NCBI RefSeq assembly: GCF_003298775.1
Contig: NZ_QNTQ01000006.1
Span: 124,001 to 188,000, forward strand
From: Rhodosalinus halophilus
Lineage (GTDB): Bacteria > Pseudomonadota > Alphaproteobacteria > Rhodobacterales > Rhodobacteraceae
Direction: 5' to 3'
Length of the DNA stretch: 64,000 nt
The notes under the pieces are model-generated. The model saw nothing but the letters and a program-made list of their open reading frames with translations, ran no database searches and had not been told where the DNA came from. Shown here piece after piece: positions 45,561 through 54,540 of the stretch (position 1 is the first letter of the stretch; each line of letters starts with the position of its first letter). The position numbers and the translations under genes were made by a program.

Positions 45561-46753
45561 CAGACGGCCTCCAGAAGCAGCGAGATTCCCTGTCCCACGC
45601 CGATGCACATGGTGCAGACGGCGCGTTTCGCGCCCATGTCGCCCATCGTGATCGAGGCGGAGAGCGCGAGGCGCGCGCCCGACATGCCCAGTGGATGGCC
45701 GAGCGCGATGGCGCCGCCGTGCGGGTTCACGTGGTCGGGGTCGTCTGGCAGGCCGAGCTCGCGCAGCACGGCCAGCGACTGCGAGGCGAAGGCCTCGTTC
45801 AGCTCGATCAGGTCGATGTCGCCGATGGAGAGCCCGTGCCGCTCCATCAGCTTCTTGGTCGAGGGTGCGGGGCCGATGCCCATGATGCGCGGCGGCACGC
45901 CTGCCGTCGCCATGCCGGTGATCCGGGCGCGGGGGGTGAGCCCGTATTTCTCGACCGCCGCCTTCGAGGCGACGATCAGCGCCGCCGCGCCGTCGTTGAC
46001 GCCGCTGGCGTTGCCCGCCGTCACAACGCCGTTCTCGCGGAAGGGCGCGTGGAGCGAGGCCAGCTTTTCCAGCGAGGTGTCGCGCGGGTGCTCGTCGCGG
46101 TCCACGACGACCGGCTCGCCCTTGCGCTGCGGAATGGTCACCGGCGTGATCTCGCGCGCCATGCGGCCCGACTGGATCGCCGCCATCGCCAGCGTCTGCG
46201 ACCGCAGGGCGAAAACGTCCTGGTCGTGGCGCGAGACGTTGAACTCCTCGGCCACGTTCTCGGCCGTCTCGGGCATCGAATCGATGCCGTACTGCTTCTG
46301 CATCAGCTTGTTGACGAAGCGCCAGCCGATGGTGGTGTCGTGGACCGCGTTGTTGCGGGAAAACGCCGTCTCTGCCTTCGGCATGACGAAGGGCGCGCGG
46401 CTCATGCTCTCCACCCCGCCGGCCAGCACCACGTCGGCCTCGCCGCAGCGGATCATGCGCGCGGCCATGCCCACGGCATCGAGCCCCGAGCCGCAGAGGC
46501 GGTTGACGGTGGTGCCGGGCACCTCCTCACCCAGCCCGGCCAGCAGGGCGGCCATGCGGGCGACATTGCGGTTGTCCTCGCCCGCCTGGTTGGCGCAGCC
46601 CATGATGACCTCGTCGATCCTGAGCCCGTCGAAGGGCCTGACGACCTCGCGCATGACGTGGGCCAGCATGTCGTCGGGGCGCACCGCCGAAAGCGCGCCG
46701 CCGTAGCGGCCGACGGGCGTGCGCAGGCCCTCGCAGAGATAGGCGTCGGTCAT
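45560..46753 (-). CDS. paaJ: 3-oxoadipyl-CoA / 3-oxo-5,6-dehydrosuberyl-CoA thiolase
   Basis: A 397-residue thiolase. Nucleophile Cys lies in NRLCGSGLDAVG, His in NPHGGAIALGHPLGMSGARL and the second Cys in AVCTMCIGVGQG. Size and neighbours indicate the PaaJ/PcaF type, which releases acetyl-CoA and finally succinyl-CoA. Its start shares four bases with the paaI stop and its stop one base with paaK, so the genes are translated as a unit. Confidence 0.92.
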   Translation of the reverse strand: MTDAYLCEGLRTPVGRYGGALSAVRPDDMLAHVMREVVRPFDGLRIDEVIMGCANQAGEDNRNVARMAALLAGLGEEVPGTTVNRLCGSGLDAVGMAARMIRCGEADVVLAGGVESMSRAPFVMPKAETAFSRNNAVHDTTIGWRFVNKLMQKQYGIDSMPETAENVAEEFNVSRHDQDVFALRSQTLAMAAIQSGRMAREITPVTIPQRKGEPVVVDRDEHPRDTSLEKLASLHAPFRENGVVTAGNASGVNDGAAALIVASKAAVEKYGLTPRARITGMATAGVPPRIMGIGPAPSTKKLMERHGLSIGDIDLIELNEAFASQSLAVLRELGLPDDPDHVNPHGGAIALGHPLGMSGARLALSASITMGDMGAKRAVCTMCIGVGQGISLLLEAV

Positions 46754-47181
46754 TGATCCTCCTCGAAATGCTGTCCGGCGATCTGCCGGGAATGGCCGCG
46801 GAACTGCGCGACCTCGCGCCCGTCGGGCGCGGTCACGACCACGTCGTAGATGCCGGAGCGGCCCGAGCGGCTGAGCTCGCGCGCCACCGCCGTCAGCCGC
46901 TCGCCGGCCTTGCCCGGCGACAGGAAGGTGACGACGTTCATCTGCGCCACCACGTTCTGGTTGTAGCTGTTGCAGGCGAAGGCGAAGGCGCTGTCGGCGA
47001 GCGTGAAGATGTAGCCGCCATGGCAGATGTCGTGCCCGTTGAGGTGATGGTCCTGCACCTCGAAGCTCAGCGTCGCGGTGCCGGGGCCAACCGCGTCGAG
47101 CGACATGCCCAGCCATTTGGACGCGCGGTCGTTGGCCCACATCGCCGCCGCGCTTTTCTCGGCCCGTTCCTGCGGTGTCAC
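46750..47181 (-). CDS. paaI: hydroxyphenylacetyl-CoA thioesterase
   Basis: A 143-residue hotdog-fold thioesterase that removes dead-end ring-hydroxylated or epoxidised CoA esters and so frees trapped CoA. The motif NGHDICHGGYIFTLADSAFAFACN carries the catalytic Asp/Asn-Gly site of PaaI. It is the first gene of the minus-strand paa operon, divergent from paaZ over 112 bases. Confidence 0.93.
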   Translation of the reverse strand: MTPQERAEKSAAAMWANDRASKWLGMSLDAVGPGTATLSFEVQDHHLNGHDICHGGYIFTLADSAFAFACNSYNQNVVAQMNVVTFLSPGKAGERLTAVARELSRSGRSGIYDVVVTAPDGREVAQFRGHSRQIAGQHFEEDQ

Positions 47182-47216
47182 GGCTCACCTCCCTCGACCG
47201 GCGGCACCCTGCACAA

Positions 47217-47245
47217 AACCGACCGAGCGGTCAAGAGTGTTGATT
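47217..47245. promoter_or_regulatory. GACCG-AG-CGGTC operator and divergent paa promoters
   Basis: The 12-bp dyad GACCGAGCGGTC (47221-47232) lies in the gap between paaI and paaZ. On the minus strand its end merges with a good -35 TTGACC (47234-47229). On the plus strand TTGATT (47240-47245) stands eight bases downstream. A repressor on the dyad could therefore close both transcripts. TetR-type PaaR or PaaX is the likely ligand. Confidence 0.55.
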
Positions 47246-47293
47246 TCCGCCGCGTCCGCGTTCATGCTCGCGCAAACCCGAAGGAGGCACTTC

Positions 47294-49321
47294 ATGCTCG
47301 CACCCGAAAGCTACGCCGCCGGCCGCTGGGTCGCGCCCGGCGACCGCGCCCGTTCCATCCTCGGCCCCGTCGAGGGGAAGGAGATCGCCCGCGCAGGCGG
47401 CACCGACCTCGATTTCCAGGCGATGATCGACTGGGCGGTGGGGACCGGCGGCCCGGAACTGCGCGCCATGACCTTCCACGAGCGCGCGAAGATGCTCAAG
47501 GCGCTGGCGACCTACCTCAACGAGCGGAAGGAAGAACTCTACGCCATCAACCCGCTCACCGGCGCCACCCGGCGCGACGGCGGCGTGGACATCGACGGCG
47601 GCATCGGGACGATGTTCGTCTTCGCCTCGAAGGGCCGGCGCGAGATGCCGGACGGCCACGTCTATCTCGACGGCGCGGTCGAGCAGCTGTCGAAGGGTGG
47701 CAGCTTCCTGGGCCAGCACATCGCGGTGCCGCTGCGCGGCGTGGCGGTGCACATCAACGCCTTCAACTTCCCCGTCTGGGGGATGCTGGAAAAGCTGGCG
47801 CCGACCCTGCTGGCCGGCATGCCCGCGATCGTGAAGCCCGCGACGCAGACCTGCTACCTGACCGAGGCGTGCTTTCGCATGATGATCGAGTCCGGGCTGC
47901 TGCCCGAGGGCGCGGTGCAGCTCGTCATCGGCGGAACGGGCGACCTGCTGGACCGGCTCGGCCCGCAGGATGTGGTGAGCTTCACCGGCTCGGCCGACAC
48001 CGCGGGCAAGCTGCGGTCCAATCCCAACCTGCTGCGCCGCTCGGTCCGCTTTCACGCCGAACAGGACAGCCTCAACGCCTCCATCCTCGGTCCCGACGCC
48101 ACGCCCGGCACGCCGGAGTTCGATCTGTTCGTCAAGGAGGCGGCGAACGAGATGACCACCAAGGCGGGGCAGAAATGCACCGCCACCCGCCGCATGATCG
48201 TCCCCGAGGCCCAGATCGACGCGGTGGCCGAGGCGCTTGCCGAACGGCTGGCGAAAACCACCGTGGGCCGCCCCGACGCCGAGGGCGTGCGCATGGGCGC
48301 GCTGGCCTCGGCCGATCAGAAGCGCGACGTGCTGGAAAAGGTCGCGGCCTTCGCCGGCGAGGTCGAGCGCGTCTATGGCGACCCCGACCAGTTCGAGCTG
48401 ATCGACGCCCCGGCCGAGGGCGCCTATCTGCCGCCGATGCTCTTCCGCTGCCCCGATCCCGACAGCGCCTCTGCCGTGCATGCCATCGAGGCCTTCGGCC
48501 CGGTCTCCACCCTCCTGCCCTACCGCGATCTGCCGCATGCGGCGGCGCTCGCGAACCGCGGCGAGGGCTCGCTCGTGGCCTCGGTCATCACGCATGACCC
48601 GGCCGTGGCGCGCGAGATCACGCTGGAGGCGGCGGCCTGGCACGGGCGGCTCTACTTCAACGACCGCACCTCGATGAAGGAAAGCACGGGCCACGGCTCG
48701 CCCCTGCCGCACATGGTGCACGGCGGCCCGGGCCGCGCGGGCGGTGGCGAGGAGCTGGGCGGCGTGCGCGGCGTGCTGCACTACATGCAGCGCACGGCGG
48801 TGCAGGGCAGCCCCGACATCCTGACCGCGATCGGCGGGCAGTGGGTGCGGGGCGCCGAGGAAAGGACCGGACCCACGCACCCCTTCCAGCGCACCTTCAC
48901 CGAGATCGAGATCGGCGAGACGATCCATACCGAGGCGCGCGAGGTCACGCTCGACGACATCGAGCATTTTGCCGCGTTCACCGGCGACACCTTCTACGCC
49001 CACATGGACGAGGAGGCGGCGAAGGCGAACCCCTTCTTCCCCGGCCGCGTCGCACATGGCTACCTGCTGATCTCCTTCGCCGCGGGGCTCTTCGTGCAGC
49101 CCGATCCGGGACCGGTGCTGGCCAACACGGGCCTCAACGCGCTGAGCTTCCAGAAGCCCGTCAGCCCCGGCGACAAGGTGAAGGTGCGGCTGACGGCCAA
49201 GCGCAAGACGCGCCGCACCGACGAGTACGGCGAGGTCGCCTGGGACGTGGCGATGACCAACCAGGACGGCGAGCAGGTCGCGCAGTACGAGTTGCTCACG
49301 ATGGTCGCCTACACCCGCTGA
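47294..49321 (+). CDS. paaZ: bifunctional oxepin-CoA hydrolase/semialdehyde dehydrogenase
   Basis: A 675-residue fusion. The N-terminal ALDH domain (about 1-520) has Glu256 in FHAEQDSLN and Cys295 in GQKCTATRR, the same numbers as I recall for E. coli PaaZ. The C-terminal MaoC-type hydrolase (about 535-675) has Asp565 and His570 in [10 protein letters not shown]. It opens the oxepin-CoA ring and oxidises the resulting aldehyde before it can cyclise. AAGGAGG precedes ATG 47294. Confidence 0.96.
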   Translation: MLAPESYAAGRWVAPGDRARSILGPVEGKEIARAGGTDLDFQAMIDWAVGTGGPELRAMTFHERAKMLKALATYLNERKEELYAINPLTGATRRDGGVDIDGGIGTMFVFASKGRREMPDGHVYLDGAVEQLSKGGSFLGQHIAVPLRGVAVHINAFNFPVWGMLEKLAPTLLAGMPAIVKPATQTCYLTEACFRMMIESGLLPEGAVQLVIGGTGDLLDRLGPQDVVSFTGSADTAGKLRSNPNLLRRSVRFHAEQDSLNASILGPDATPGTPEFDLFVKEAANEMTTKAGQKCTATRRMIVPEAQIDAVAEALAERLAKTTVGRPDAEGVRMGALASADQKRDVLEKVAAFAGEVERVYGDPDQFELIDAPAEGAYLPPMLFRCPDPDSASAVHAIEAFGPVSTLLPYRDLPHAAALANRGEGSLVASVITHDPAVAREITLEAAAWHGRLYFNDRTSMKESTGHGSPLPHMVHGGPGRAGGGEELGGVRGVLHYMQRTAVQGSPDILTAIGGQWVRGAEERTGPTHPFQRTFTEIEIGETIHTEAREVTLDDIEHFAAFTGDTFYAHMDEEAAKANPFFPGRVAHGYLLISFAAGLFVQPDPGPVLANTGLNALSFQKPVSPGDKVKVRLTAKRKTRRTDEYGEVAWDVAMTNQDGEQVAQYELLTMVAYTR

Positions 49322-49322
49322 G

Positions 49323-50132
49323 ATGGACGTGCCGGCCGACCCTCTCGCGCCGCTGATCGACGCGCTGCACGCGGAGGGGCGGCCGCGCGTCTGGTCGCTG
49401 GTCATCACCGTCTTCGGCGACAGCGTGCAGCCGCGCGGCGGCCGCATCGCCACCACGCGGCTGCAGCGTCTGCTGGGGCGGATCGGGGTGGAGCCCGGCG
49501 CGCTGCGCACCGCGCTCTCGCGGCTCCGGCGCGACGGCTGGGTCATGGCCGAGCGCGAGGGACGCTTCAGCCTCTACCGCCTCAGCGAAAGCGGGCTGGC
49601 GCGCTTCGCCCCGGCCACGGAACGCATCTACGCCCCCCCGCGCGAGGGCGAGGTGCACCGCTGGACGCTCGCGCTGGGCGGTGCGGGCGCGCAGGGCATT
49701 CCGGTCGCGCCGAGCCTGCGCCTGATCCCGGAGGCCGAGGCGGGGGACGCAGACCTCGCCGTCACCGGGGCGCTCTCCGCCCTCGCCCCCGGTTTCGCCG
49801 AGGCGCTGCTGCCCGAGCCGCATCGCGCCGCGCTCGCCGCGCTGGCCGCCGATCTCGCCGCGCTCGAGGGCCTGGCGCTCGGCCCGCTCGACGCCGCGGC
49901 CGCGCGCACTCTGCTCATCCACCGCTGGCGGCGGCTCGTCCTGCGCTGGCCCGAGCTTCCGCCGGTCCTGTTGCCGCAGGAGGCGCCGCGGGATCCGCGG
50001 GCGGCGGTGGCGCGCGCCTGGCGCGCGCTCACGCCGAAGGCCGAGGCGTGGCTCGATTCGGCGGACGCCCGCATGCCCGCTATGCCGCCCGCGGGCGCGG
50101 CGCTGGCCCGCCGCTTCGCGCAGGCGTCTTGA
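49323..50132 (+). CDS. paaX: PaaX family transcriptional regulator
   Basis: A 269-residue regulator with an N-terminal winged helix (residues about 20-90: RVWSLVITVFGDSVQPRGGR, RTALSRLRRDGWVMAEREG) and a PaaX C-terminal domain. In E. coli PaaX represses paa genes and is released by phenylacetyl-CoA. It begins one base after the paaZ stop, so it is coupled to its presumed target. The C-terminal part is shorter than in E. coli (about 316 residues). Confidence 0.9.
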   Translation: MDVPADPLAPLIDALHAEGRPRVWSLVITVFGDSVQPRGGRIATTRLQRLLGRIGVEPGALRTALSRLRRDGWVMAEREGRFSLYRLSESGLARFAPATERIYAPPREGEVHRWTLALGGAGAQGIPVAPSLRLIPEAEAGDADLAVTGALSALAPGFAEALLPEPHRAALAALAADLAALEGLALGPLDAAAARTLLIHRWRRLVLRWPELPPVLLPQEAPRDPRAAVARAWRALTPKAEAWLDSADARMPAMPPAGAALARRFAQAS

Positions 50133-50163
50133 TTTGCGCGCCAAAGGGCGCAACTGTGACAGC

Positions 50164-50502
50164 ATGCAGGCCCCCATCCCCTTCGGCGCCGCCGGGCAGG
50201 CCGACCGCGTCTCCTTCGACCGTTCGGAGCTCAACGTGATCCTGTCGCTGTACGGCCGCATGGTGGCCGCCGGCGAATGGCGCGACTACGGCCTCTCGTT
50301 CCTGCGCGACGTCGCCGTCTTCTCGGTCTTCCGCCGCACCGCGGAGCACCCGCTCTACCGGATCGAGAAGCGCCCGAGGCTTCGGAACCGGCAGGGCCAA
50401 TACGCCGTCATCGGCATGGACGGCCAGGTGCTCAAGCGCGGGCACGATCTCAGGACCGTCCTGCGCGTGCTCGAGCGCAAGCTGATCCGCACGGTGGAAT
50501 GA
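50164..50502 (+). CDS. DUF2794 domain protein
   Basis: A 112-residue protein of a family that I know only from alphaproteobacteria. Conserved parts include FDRSELNVILSLYGRMVAAG, EWRDYGLSFLRDVAVFSVFRR and LKRGHDLRTVLRVLERKL. Function is unknown. ATG 50164 has a weak ribosome binding site. A TTG at 50134, next to the paaX stop, is possible. The close link to paaX may be chance. Confidence 0.8.
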   Translation: MQAPIPFGAAGQADRVSFDRSELNVILSLYGRMVAAGEWRDYGLSFLRDVAVFSVFRRTAEHPLYRIEKRPRLRNRQGQYAVIGMDGQVLKRGHDLRTVLRVLERKLIRTVE

Positions 50503-50520
50503 CGGTGAGGGCCGCGCCCG

Positions 50521-50552
50521 GTCCTTCCTCTTGCCGAAGATTCACTCGGGGG
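50521..50552 (-). repeat. dispersed repeat copy with GGCAAGAGGAAGGAC end
   Basis: Read on the minus strand, CCCCCGAGTGAATCTTCGGC followed by AAGAGGAAGGAC shares its last 15 bases with the copy at 21083-21098. It lies between the DUF2794 gene and the converging adenosine kinase gene. Confidence 0.55.
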
Positions 50553-50606
50553 TGAATGCCGCGCCGCGCGCGGCAGCGGGGGCGGAAAGCCCCCTTCGGC
50601 GGCGCC

Positions 50607-51592
50607 TCAGACCGGCAGCCCGGCCTCGGCGAAGAGCGCCTTCAGATCCGCCTCGGGTCGCGCGCCGTAATGCGAGATAACCTCGCGCGCGGCGACCACG
50701 CCCATGCGGCCGGCCACCTCCAGCGACTGGCCGGTGGCGAGGCCGTAGAGGAAGCCGGCCGCGAACTGGTCGCCCGCGCCGGTGGCGTCCACCGGCGTGA
50801 CCTGTTCGACCGGCACGCGCGCCTCCTCGTCGCCGCGCACCAGCACCACGTCGTGGCCCGAGCGGGTGCAGACGATCAGCCCGCTTTCCGAGGCGGCCTG
50901 TTCCAGCGCGGCGGAGAGGTCGGTTTCGTAGAGCGACTCCCACTCGTGCTCGTGCCGATCACGAAGTCGAGCTCGGTCACCAGCTTGCGGAAATCCGCGC
51001 GGTGGCGGTCCACGCAGAACGGGTCCGACAGCGTGATGCCCGCCATTCCCCCCGCGGCGCGGCAGGCGCGCGCGGCGGCGGTGAAGGCCTCCTTTCCCTT
51101 GGGCTTGTCGTAGAGATAACCCTCCAGAAACAGAAGCTCGGTGTCGCCCGCCACGCGCGGATCGACGTCCTCGGGTCCCAGTTCGGCGGAGATGCCGAGA
51201 TAGGTGTTCATCGACCGCTCGCCGTCGGGGGTGACGAAGATCATCGAGCGCGAGGTGGGCGCCTCTCCCTCGGGCTTCGGGGTGTTGGGGAAGTCGGTGC
51301 CGTCCCCGGCCATGTTGTCGGCGTAGAAGCGGCCGAGCGAGTCGTCGCGCACCCGGCCGATGAAAGCCGTCCTGAGCCCGAGGTTCCCGATCCCGGCCAG
51401 CGTGTTGGCCACCGAGCCGCCCGGCGCCTGCCAGCGGTCCTGCATCGCCTCGTAGAGAAACTCGGCGCGGTCGCCCTCGATCAGCTGCATGATCCCCTTC
51501 TCGATGCCCATCCTGGACAGGAAACCGTCGTCGCAGTTGCTGATGACGTCGACGATCGCGTTGCCGATGCCGACCACCTTGTAGGTCTTCAC
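50607..51592 (-). pseudogene. adenosine kinase (PfkB family), frameshifted by one missing base
   Basis: Two frames together make one complete kinase of about 329 residues. From GTG 51592 the first frame covers the N-terminal and substrate region (GIGNAIVDVIS, PGGSVANTLAG, GDGTDF, SRSMIFVTPDGERSMNTYLG) to ELDFVIG. The second frame continues EHEWESLYETD to the catalytic DATGAGDQFAAGF and the end. At 50953/50954 one A is absent on the minus strand: GGCACGAG is read where GGCAACGAG (G-N-E) is expected. Codon bias and motifs are intact on both sides. This may be an assembly error or a recent mutation. Confidence 0.85.
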
Positions 51593-52233
51593 AGATTCTT
51601 CTCCTCGTAGGCACAAAGGTCGCGGATGAGGCAGGTCGCGCAGAGCGGCTTGCGCGCCTTGCAGACGTAGCGGCCGTGCAGGATCATCCAGTGATGCGCA
51701 TGGAGCTGGAACTCCGCCGGCACCTGGTCCTCGATGGCGCGCTCCACGGCCAGCACGTCCTTGCCCGGCGCGATGCCGCTCCGGTTGGCGAGGCGGAAGA
51801 TATGCGTGTCCACCGCCTGCGCCGGGTACCGCCACCACATGTTGAGCACGACGTTCGCGGTCTTGCGCCCCACGCCCGGCAGCGACTGCAGCGCCGCGCG
51901 CGAAGAGGGCACCTCGCCCCCGTAGTCCTCCACGAGGATGCGCGACAGCTTCATCACGTTCTTCGCCTTGTTGCGGTAAAGCCCGATCGTCCTGATGTGC
52001 TCGATCAGCCCTTCCTCGCCCAGCTCCAGCATCTTCTGTGGCGTGTCCGCCACGTCAAAGAGGCGGCGGGTGGCCTTGTTCACGCCGGCGTCGGTGGCCT
52101 GCGCGGACAGCGCGACCGCGACCAGGAGCGTGTAGGCGTTGACGTGCTCCAGCTCGCCCTTCGGCTCCGGCTCCGCGGCACGGAACCGCGCGAAGATCTC
52201 GCGGATCGAGTGATAGTCGAGCTGTGCGGCCAT
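51589..52233 (-). CDS. nth: endonuclease III
   Basis: A 214-residue DNA glycosylase/AP lyase for oxidised pyrimidines. Helix-hairpin-helix LPGVGRKTANVVLN carries the catalytic Lys, and the Asp lies in AVDTHIFRLANR. The [4Fe-4S] ligands follow the C-x6-C-x2-C-x5-C spacing in CKARKPLCATCLIRDLC. ATG 52233 fits the family start (AAQLDYHSIREIF). An ATG four codons earlier is possible. The stop overlaps the GTG of the kinase gene. Confidence 0.94.
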   Translation of the reverse strand: MAAQLDYHSIREIFARFRAAEPEPKGELEHVNAYTLLVAVALSAQATDAGVNKATRRLFDVADTPQKMLELGEEGLIEHIRTIGLYRNKAKNVMKLSRILVEDYGGEVPSSRAALQSLPGVGRKTANVVLNMWWRYPAQAVDTHIFRLANRSGIAPGKDVLAVERAIEDQVPAEFQLHAHHWMILHGRYVCKARKPLCATCLIRDLCAYEEKNL

Positions 52234-52323
52234 GGCGCCTGTCATGCCTTGCGGGGGCGGGATGCGCAACATCCGGGTCGCGCGGGCACAGCAGGCCCCC
52301 TAGAAGATGCAGGAGCGCAACGC

Positions 52324-53172
52324 ATGAGGGGCGAGCAGATGGACGCCGCCGAGGAGAGCTATCACTACCACGTCATTCGCCGGGCGCTGGACGTGATCGA
52401 CGCCGCCGACGCGGAGCTGTCGCTCGAGGAGCTCGCGGCGCGGCTCGGCATGAGCGCCGCGCATTTCCAGCGGGTCTTCTCGCGCTGGGTCGGCGTCTCG
52501 CCCAAGCGGTATCAGCAATACCTCGCGCTGGGCCATGCCAAGGCGCTCCTTCGCGAGCGATTCTCGACGCTCGAGGCGGCGCATGCCGCCGGGCTTTCGG
52601 GCGGCGGGCGGCTGCACGACCTCTTCCTGCGGTGGGAGGCGATGCGGCCGGGCGATTACGCCCGGCGCGGCGCGGGCCTGGGCATCCGCTACGGCTGGTT
52701 CCCGAGCCCCTTCGGCGAGGTGCTCGCGATGGGCACCGATCAGGGGCTCTGCGGCCTCGCCTTCGCCGAGGAGACGGGGCGCGACGCGGCCTTCGCGGAC
52801 ATGGTCGCGCGCTGGCCCGAGGCGGGATTCACGGAGGCGCCCGAGGCGGTCGCGCCCTGGGTCGGGGCGGCCTTCGGCGGAGGGGGGCGCGTGGCGCTGC
52901 ACGTCTTCGGGGCGCCTTTCCAGATCAAGGTCTGGGAGGCGCTGCTCACGATTCCCTCCGGGAGCGTCACGACCTACGGCCGGATCGCTGAGGCGGTCGG
53001 CGCACCGGGCGCCGCCCGCGCCGTGGGCGGGGCGGTCGGACGCAACCCGGTGAGCTGGCTCATTCCCTGTCATCGGGCGATCGCCGGTTCGGGCAAGCTC
53101 ACGGGGTATCACTGGGGACTGCCGGTCAAGCGGGCCATGCTCGCCTGGGAGTCCGCGCGCGCCGAGGCGTGA
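52324..53172 (+). CDS. Ada-like fusion: AraC helix-turn-helix plus methylguanine-DNA methyltransferase
   Basis: A 282-residue protein with an AraC-type DNA-binding domain (about 12-100, LSLEELAARLGMSAAHFQRVF) followed by an O6-methylguanine methyltransferase domain (about 120-280). The acceptor Cys249 is in WLIPCHRAIAGSGKLTGYHWG. The N-terminal Ada zinc domain, which senses methylphosphotriesters in E. coli Ada, is absent. It repairs alkylated DNA and may control its own gene. AGGAG is well placed before ATG 52324. Confidence 0.9.
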   Translation: MRGEQMDAAEESYHYHVIRRALDVIDAADAELSLEELAARLGMSAAHFQRVFSRWVGVSPKRYQQYLALGHAKALLRERFSTLEAAHAAGLSGGGRLHDLFLRWEAMRPGDYARRGAGLGIRYGWFPSPFGEVLAMGTDQGLCGLAFAEETGRDAAFADMVARWPEAGFTEAPEAVAPWVGAAFGGGGRVALHVFGAPFQIKVWEALLTIPSGSVTTYGRIAEAVGAPGAARAVGGAVGRNPVSWLIPCHRAIAGSGKLTGYHWGLPVKRAMLAWESARAEA

Positions 53173-53287
53173 ACCGGCGCGCGAAATGCTGCTCATTTCG
53201 TGCAGCGGGGCGGTTTTCCCGGCGCGCGCCACGGGTTAGTGTCGCGCCGAGGCCCCGCGTGGCGGGCCGAGGCAGAAAGGCGTATCG

Positions 53288-53938
53288 ATGAAGAAACCGA
53301 TCCTTGCGGCCACCGCGTCGCTCGTCCTGCTGGCAGGCTGCGCCGTGGACCCGAACGACCCCAACCGCAACACGCGCCAGGGCACCATGGTGGGTGCCGG
53401 GCTCGGTGCCGCGCTGGGCGCGATCATGGGCAACGACCCCGAGGAACGCCGCCGCAACGCCGCGGCCGGCGCGGTGCTCGGCGCGGTCGGCGGCGCGGTG
53501 ACGGGCTCGATCCTCGACCGGCAGGAGGCCGAGCTGCGCCGGGATCTCGAGCAGGACGGGGTGCTCATCGAGAATACCGGCGACGAACTCGTCGTCAGCT
53601 TCACCGACAACATCCTCTTCGACGTGGACAGCGCCGCGGTGAAGCCCGCCTTCCAGGACGAGCTCAGGACGCTGGCCGCGAGCCTTCAGCGCTACCCAGG
53701 CAGCATCGTGCGGGTGACGGGACACACCGACAACACCGGCGACGCAGGCTACAACCAGCGCCTGTCCGAGCGCCGGGCGGGGTCGGTCGCCAACGTGCTG
53801 ATCGGCTCGGGCGTCTCGCCCTCGCGGATCGTCTCGACCGGCGTCGGCGAAGCGCAGCCGGTGGCGAGCAATCTCACGCCGGAGGGCCGGGCGCGCAACC
53901 GCCGCGTGGACGTGGTGATCGTCCCGACGAACGCCTGA
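53288..53938 (+). CDS. OmpA-family lipoprotein with glycine-zipper domain
   Basis: A 216-residue outer-membrane lipoprotein. The lipobox LLAGC places the lipidated Cys at 18. A glycine-zipper segment (about 34-75: MVGAGLGAALGAIMG, AAGAVLGAVGGAVTG) follows, then an OmpA-like peptidoglycan-binding domain (about 100-215) with FDVDSAAVKP and RVTGHTDNTGDAGYNQRLSERRA. It probably ties the outer membrane to peptidoglycan. Confidence 0.9.
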   Translation: MKKPILAATASLVLLAGCAVDPNDPNRNTRQGTMVGAGLGAALGAIMGNDPEERRRNAAAGAVLGAVGGAVTGSILDRQEAELRRDLEQDGVLIENTGDELVVSFTDNILFDVDSAAVKPAFQDELRTLAASLQRYPGSIVRVTGHTDNTGDAGYNQRLSERRAGSVANVLIGSGVSPSRIVSTGVGEAQPVASNLTPEGRARNRRVDVVIVPTNA

Positions 53939-53972
53939 CCGGCGGCGCTCGGCAGTGGCGGAGCGGCGCGGT

Positions 53973-54533
53973 TCAGCGCCGCTCGTCGGCCTCGAGGAAA
54001 GCGAGCGTGGTGCCGCCATAGCGGCGCGTCTCGAGAAGCGTGAAGCCCTCGGGCGGTGCCACGGCGGCGCCTTCCTCCCAGATGACGAGCGCGCCGGGCG
54101 CGATCCAGCCGCCTGCGCGCGCGGCGTCGAGCGCCGCCTCGCCCAGCCGCGCGCCATAGGGCGGGTCGAGAAAGACGAGATCGAAGGCATCGCCCGGACA
54201 GGGGCCGAGCCGCCGGGCGTCGCGGCGCAGGTGCGTCGCGCTGGCCTCTGCTCCGCAGGCGCGGATGTTGCGGGCGATGAGCCGGGCGGCGATGCGGCCG
54301 TCGTCCACCAGCACCGCCTCCGCCGCGCCGCGCGAAAGCGCCTCGAGCGCGAGCGCGCCGGTGCCCGCGAAGAGGTCGAGAACCCGCGCCCCCGTCACCG
54401 GGTCGCCGAAGCGGCCGCCGCCCAGCACGTTGAACAGGCTTTCGCGCACGCGGTCCTGGGTAGGACGCAGTCCCGCGGCCGCACCGGGCCCCGCGAGCGC
54501 GCGGCCCCGCCAGACGCCGCCGACGATCCTCAT
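53973..54533 (-). CDS. rsmD: 16S rRNA guanine-966 N2-methyltransferase
   Basis: A 186-residue SAM-dependent methyltransferase. It begins MRIVGGVWRGRAL, with RPTQDRVRESLFNVL, the SAM-binding VLDLFAGTGALALEALSRGA and the catalytic FLDPPYG. It follows the flavin reductase gene by seven bases on the same strand. Confidence 0.94.
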   Translation of the reverse strand: MRIVGGVWRGRALAGPGAAAGLRPTQDRVRESLFNVLGGGRFGDPVTGARVLDLFAGTGALALEALSRGAAEAVLVDDGRIAARLIARNIRACGAEASATHLRRDARRLGPCPGDAFDLVFLDPPYGARLGEAALDAARAGGWIAPGALVIWEEGAAVAPPEGFTLLETRRYGGTTLAFLEADERR

Positions 54534-54540
54534 GCGGCGC

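Noticed and set aside
50930-50970. Programmed ribosomal frameshift in the adenosine kinase gene
   Set aside because: The site has no slippery heptamer and no stimulatory structure that I can see. A missing base explains the data better.
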